This document shows, piece by piece, positions 6,256 to 6,870 of a DNA stretch of 6,870 bases; within the stretch, counting starts at the first letter, position 1, and the number at the start of each line of letters is the position of its first letter. The notes under the pieces are model-generated. The model was not told the origin of the DNA. It saw only the letters and a program-made list of their open reading frames with translations, and searched no databases. A program made the translations under genes and the position numbers. Location of the stretch: contig CATLUC010000072.1 in NCBI GenBank assembly GCA_950059165.1, forward strand, positions 1,591 through 8,460, given 5' to 3'. This stretch comes from an uncultured Clostridium sp. Lineage in GTDB: Bacteria > Bacillota > Clostridia > TANB77 > CAG-508.

Positions 6256-6870
6256 TGGTGCAAGATTTTGCCTTATCTCTTATTTATAAAATCAGCGGCA
6301 GCTCGACTTTCGTTAAACTGCTTATCTATTCAAAAGAAATAATATTCATAATGCTTTTTGCATATGTAGTATTGTTTGTAAGACTTCCCCAAAAACTTTT
6401 GTTGGCGGTGTTGTTATTCTTTGTCTGCGTTATGTTTTCGGGGATTATTGCTCTTGTAAACGGCAAAGGCGTTATGAACATAGTTGAAAACATAAGGGGA
6501 GTGGTGCTTTTACCCGGATTTATATGTATAGGCTACGGAATAAAGGACGACGCGAGAATAATCAACCACATTACCAAAAAATATATGCCGTTTCTTGTCG
6601 TATGCGCGTGCATAGGCATTGTAGAGTATTTTCTTGACAAGACGATAGGGACAAAGGATTTCTGGCGCAATACGGTGGGTATAACGGAATTTTATACCGA
6701 TATAAAGGGACAGGCACACCGCTTGGTACAAGGATTCCCCGGCAACTTTTACGGGCAATACGGTGATGAATTTTTCTCGGTAAAAAGGCTTGTCGGTATA
6801 TGGATGGGACCTTTGACTGCCGGATATGCGCTTAATATCAAGGTGGCGGTCATGGGATGTGTGGTGAACG
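6240..6870 (+). CDS. O-antigen ligase/polymerase-like membrane protein, partial at both ends
   Basis: An open frame running off the window end (210 residues visible after the breakpoint) with several hydrophobic helices (IIFIMLFAYVVLFVRLP, LLLAVLLFFVCVMFSGIIAL, MPFLVVCACIGIVEYFL) and a non-membrane loop. The last part, KRLVGIWMGPLTAGYAL, resembles the 'R-x-x-G-x-x-x-x-P' segment near the large loop of O-antigen ligase/Wzy-type polymerases, which handle lipid-linked surface polysaccharide at the membrane. The true start is not visible; an in-frame ATG near 6350 is probably too far in, because the preceding residues (FVKLLIYSKEIIFIM) also look like this family. G+C content is visibly higher than in the rest of the window, and codons such as GAC, GGC, GCG and CGC are common. 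Family assignment is moderate, from pattern recognition only. Confidence 0.5.
   Translation, partial: MLYFIVVQDFALSLIYKISGSSTFVKLLIYSKEIIFIMLFAYVVLFVRLPQKLLLAVLLFFVCVMFSGIIALVNGKGVMNIVENIRGVVLLPGFICIGYGIKDDARIINHITKKYMPFLVVCACIGIVEYFLDKTIGTKDFWRNTVGITEFYTDIKGQAHRLVQGFPGNFYGQYGDEFFSVKRLVGIWMGPLTAGYALNIKVAVMGCVVN

Noticed and set aside
6510..6758. Reverse-strand ORF of 82 residues in the GC-richer tail
   Set aside because: Opposite a continuous + frame with membrane-protein features; no support of its own.

Overview
The window is strongly AT-rich with Lys/Ile/Asn/Glu-rich proteins, AGGAGG-type ribosome binding sites and short gene gaps. With an acetogen-type formate-tetrahydrofolate ligase, this suggests an anaerobic low-GC Bacillota, probably an uncultured clostridial lineage. 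That assignment is inferred from composition and gene style only. The last ~630 bases are clearly richer in G+C and use different codons, so they may come from another genome.

Layout, all on the + strand: (1) 1-849, the 3' part of a gene for a multi-helix-turn-helix protein; (2) 883-2545, fhs, formate-tetrahydrofolate ligase, split by a +1 frame change at 2305; (3) 2548-3730, a 12-helix MFS-like transporter with a probable +1 change at 3640; (4) 3738-5409, an ABC exporter half (membrane domain plus degenerate-site ATPase), split by a +1 change inside Walker A at 4842; (5) 5406 to ~6236, the membrane domain of a second ABC exporter half, without its ATPase domain; (6) ~6240-6870, an O-antigen ligase/polymerase-like membrane protein, in frame with (5) but unrelated to it. 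Genes 2-5 lie 2, 7 and -4 bases apart and look like one operon. Gene 1 ends 33 bases before fhs and may belong to it. No gene-free stretch exceeds 300 bases, and I saw no RNA gene, CRISPR array, insertion sequence or convincing terminator.

The most striking observation concerns CGG. In the AT-rich part (1-6236) the triplet CGG occurs eight times. Five copies are out of frame and harmless. The three that fall in the reading frame are exactly the three places where the protein must continue in the +1 frame, always as CGG-A read on as GGA (Gly): CTT CGG A in fhs, CTT CGG A in the MFS gene, GGC CGG A in the ABC gene. CGU, CGA, CGC, AGA and AGG all occur as ordinary Arg codons. This is what would be expected if CGG had no usable tRNA and acted as a +1 frameshift codon (CGGA behaving like a four-base Gly codon). 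A systematic sequencing error that inserts C before GGA is the main alternative. Two of the shifts (fhs, ABC) are firm from conserved motifs; the MFS one is probable.

The two ABC halves would form a heterodimeric exporter next to an MFS transporter. What links these to fhs cannot be read from the sequence. Three further oddities lower confidence in the assembly or suggest decay: a missing H-loop segment in the first ABC half near 5310, an ATA where the second half should start with ATG (5406), and the abrupt composition and family change near 6240.
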